Assembly: GCA_017558425.1 (NCBI GenBank)
Contig: JAFYVD010000024.1
Coordinates: 1-15,199, forward strand
DNA length: 15,199 nucleotides
Origin: Clostridia bacterium
GTDB lineage: Bacteria > Bacillota_A > Clostridia > RUG12999
Direction of reading: 5' to 3'
This document shows positions 13,869 through 15,199 of the stretch, piece by piece. Each line of letters begins with the position of its first letter. The stretch's first letter is position 1. The position numbers were made by a program, and so were the translations under genes. The notes under the pieces are model-generated. The model was given only the letters and a program-made list of their open reading frames with translations. It did not search any database and had not been told where the DNA came from.

Positions 13869-14738
13869 TTATTTATTTAAACTATGCTTTTTGATTTTTT
13901 GTGCAATGATGGAGGCAGTGGATATGCCGAGGGAGTTGTCTGCTGCCTCAAAAAGCATGTTTGAATTGACTTCACAAACCATAAAGCCGTTGCTGCCCAA
14001 AATTAAATCCACGCCTGCGAAAAATGCACCGACGGCGTTTGTAGCGGAAATTGCAAGCTCTGCCATATCCGACGAAAGTTCGTATGGCTCAACAGAGCCG
14101 CCCAGTGCGGCGTTTGAGCGGAAATCGTTTTCGTTGCTGCGTTTTATGGCGCCTATAACTTCGCCTCCCGCAACAAGTACACGAATGTCCCAACCGGCTC
14201 CGTCCGGAAGAAATTCCTGGAAAACAAATGGGCGAGTGCCGATTTCTTTCACCTTTTGAAGCATTTCGGTGCGGTTGTTTGCAAGATACACCTGTTTGCC
14301 GAGAGAACCGAAACATTCCTTTATGATAAGCGGATACCCCAGAAGCGCAGACGCTTTGTCGCACCATTGTTCCGATTGACAGCTGCTGTATGTTTTGGGA
14401 GCAGTCACCGTTTTGGGAATGGGGATTCCTTTCTGGCAGAGCGCAAGATATGTGAGCGCTTTGTCATCGCAGATGCGGATGCAATCGGAAGAATTGTAAA
14501 GCTTTAATCCTTGCGATTCCAAAAGATTAGCACAATATAAATCTTTGTCAAGATAAATTATTGCATCGGCGTCGAGAAAGGGGCTATCGGTTGTGGAAAG
14601 AACCGATGGCAGTGCTGATGTGGGCATTGCTTCGGCACAGATGCCAAGCTCGGAAAAAGCCGACACATAGCTTTCGTACTGTTTTTTGAAAACTCCGTAA
14701 TCAAGCTCGGAGTTATATAAAACCAGAACCTTTGACAT
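13869..14738 (-). CDS. RimK-like ATP-grasp ligase
   Basis: This 289-residue protein belongs to the ATP-grasp superfamily, RimK/LysX-like group, which joins an amino group to a carboxylate through an acyl-phosphate. ATP- and metal-binding elements are visible: Lys140 in LIIKE, the glycine-rich loop FGSLGKQV (143-150), QEFLP (174-178), WDIRVLVAGG (183-192), FRSNAALGG (206-214), GVDLI (242-246) and CEVNSN (255-260). RimK adds glutamates to ribosomal protein S6; relatives build tetrahydrosarcinapterin, lysine or peptide products. The substrate cannot be told from sequence. The start at 14738 has GGAGGAAA upstream and lies 18 bases after the trxB stop, so the two are probably co-transcribed. I see no hairpin in the 58 bases between its stop and the ptsH promoter. 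The fold is certain, the function unknown. Confidence 0.85.
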   Translation of the reverse strand: MSKVLVLYNSELDYGVFKKQYESYVSAFSELGICAEAMPTSALPSVLSTTDSPFLDADAIIYLDKDLYCANLLESQGLKLYNSSDCIRICDDKALTYLALCQKGIPIPKTVTAPKTYSSCQSEQWCDKASALLGYPLIIKECFGSLGKQVYLANNRTEMLQKVKEIGTRPFVFQEFLPDGAGWDIRVLVAGGEVIGAIKRSNENDFRSNAALGGSVEPYELSSDMAELAISATNAVGAFFAGVDLILGSNGFMVCEVNSNMLFEAADNSLGISTASIIAQKIKKHSLNK

Positions 14739-14756
14739 TGTTATTTCCTCCGGTAA

Positions 14757-15199
14757 TCAGCCAATAGCTTCAATATATTTTGCAATGGAGTGTGCGGCAA
14801 TTGCACCGTCGGCTGCGGCTGTGACAATCTGACGAAGTTCCTTTTCGCGAATGTCGCCCACAGCGTAGACTCCTTTTACCGAAGTCTGCATTTTCTCGTC
14901 GGTGATGATATAACCGCTTTCGGTTTTTTCGATATTTTCAGTAAGGGATTCTCCACCCGGAACTGTGCCTACGGCGACGAAAATACCTTCTGCAGGAATT
15001 TCTGTTGAATTTCCGTCGTTGTTTTTTACAACAACCGAAGAAACCTTTTTGTCGCCTTTTATTTCAACAACATTTGAATTGAGAACAAGCTCAATGTTTT
15101 CGATTTCGCTTACTCTTTTTTCGAGAGCGAAAGCAGCTCTTAATTTATCACGGCGGTTAACAAGATAAACTCTGTTGCAGTATTTGCTGAGGAAAATTG
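14757..15199 (-). CDS. trxB: Thioredoxin reductase, C-terminal part (start outside the window)
   Basis: These are the last 146 residues of a roughly 310-residue flavoprotein that passes electrons from NADPH to thioredoxin. The visible part begins inside the NADPH domain: YLVNRRDKLRAAFALEKRV carries the RR..R pattern that binds the NADPH phosphate, though the usual HRR reads NRR. IFVAVGTVPGG and GVYAVGDIREKELRQIVTAA follow; the GD in the latter is the C-terminal FAD-binding motif, and the gene ends in DGAIAAHSIAKYIEAIG. The redox CxxC should lie upstream, beyond position 15199, and cannot be checked. Related alkyl hydroperoxide reductase F shares this region, but its usual neighbour ahpC is not seen here. 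The stop is 18 bases before the RimK-like gene. Confidence 0.9.
   Translation of the reverse strand, partial: IFLSKYCNRVYLVNRRDKLRAAFALEKRVSEIENIELVLNSNVVEIKGDKKVSSVVVKNNDGNSTEIPAEGIFVAVGTVPGGESLTENIEKTESGYIITDEKMQTSVKGVYAVGDIREKELRQIVTAAADGAIAAHSIAKYIEAIG

Noticed and set aside
1..15199. CRISPR arrays, toxin-antitoxin pairs, transposases, tRNA genes or defence genes
   Set aside because: I found no regularly spaced repeats, no such proteins among the supported genes, and no gap large enough to hide an unlisted gene cassette.

Overview
The window looks like a chromosomal segment of a low-GC, anaerobic Firmicute of the Clostridia type. The basis is codon use rich in A/T, strong AAGGAGG-like ribosome binding sites, an HPr with both His15 and a Ser46 site, and Clostridia-like versions of uronate and housekeeping genes. 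I cannot name the species. No stretch longer than about 150 bases lacks a gene, and I saw no tRNA, rRNA, CRISPR array, insertion sequence or phage gene.

Positions 1-9546 are a carbohydrate-use island made of two divergent operons that start from one control region (4342-4494). The leftward operon runs GH4 glycosidase of the CHEV type (probable alpha-galacturonidase), alpha/beta-hydrolase esterase, tagaturonate reductase (uxaB) and altronate dehydratase (uxaA, cut by the window edge). The rightward operon runs GH43-like glycosidase, PHP-domain metallohydrolase, AraC-type regulator and an 813-residue TIM-barrel glycosidase-like protein with an unusual duplicated N-terminus. None of the enzymes fully visible shows a signal peptide. 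The model is that a galacturonate-containing oligosaccharide is imported, de-esterified and trimmed in the cytoplasm, and the released uronate goes through tagaturonate and altronate to 2-keto-3-deoxygluconate. The uronate isomerase (uxaC), KDG kinase and aldolase, transporter and extracellular depolymerase are not in the window; some may lie to the left.

A bidirectional terminator at 9552-9581 closes the island. Beyond it all genes are leftward housekeeping or accessory genes: thioredoxin reductase (trxB, partial), a RimK-like ATP-grasp ligase, HPr (ptsH), uvrC, pfkA and an orphan ParB/Noc-family protein. Good sigma-A promoters can be read before ptsH, pfkA and the GH43 gene. Several strong hairpins lie in the gaps, including a perfect 19-bp palindrome between pfkA and the ParB-like gene.

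The least explained item is the 813-residue protein. Its first 110 residues contain two copies, exactly 50 residues apart, of a helix-turn-helix-like unit in front of a glycosidase-like body. I see no evidence of a defence system or other wholly new machinery.
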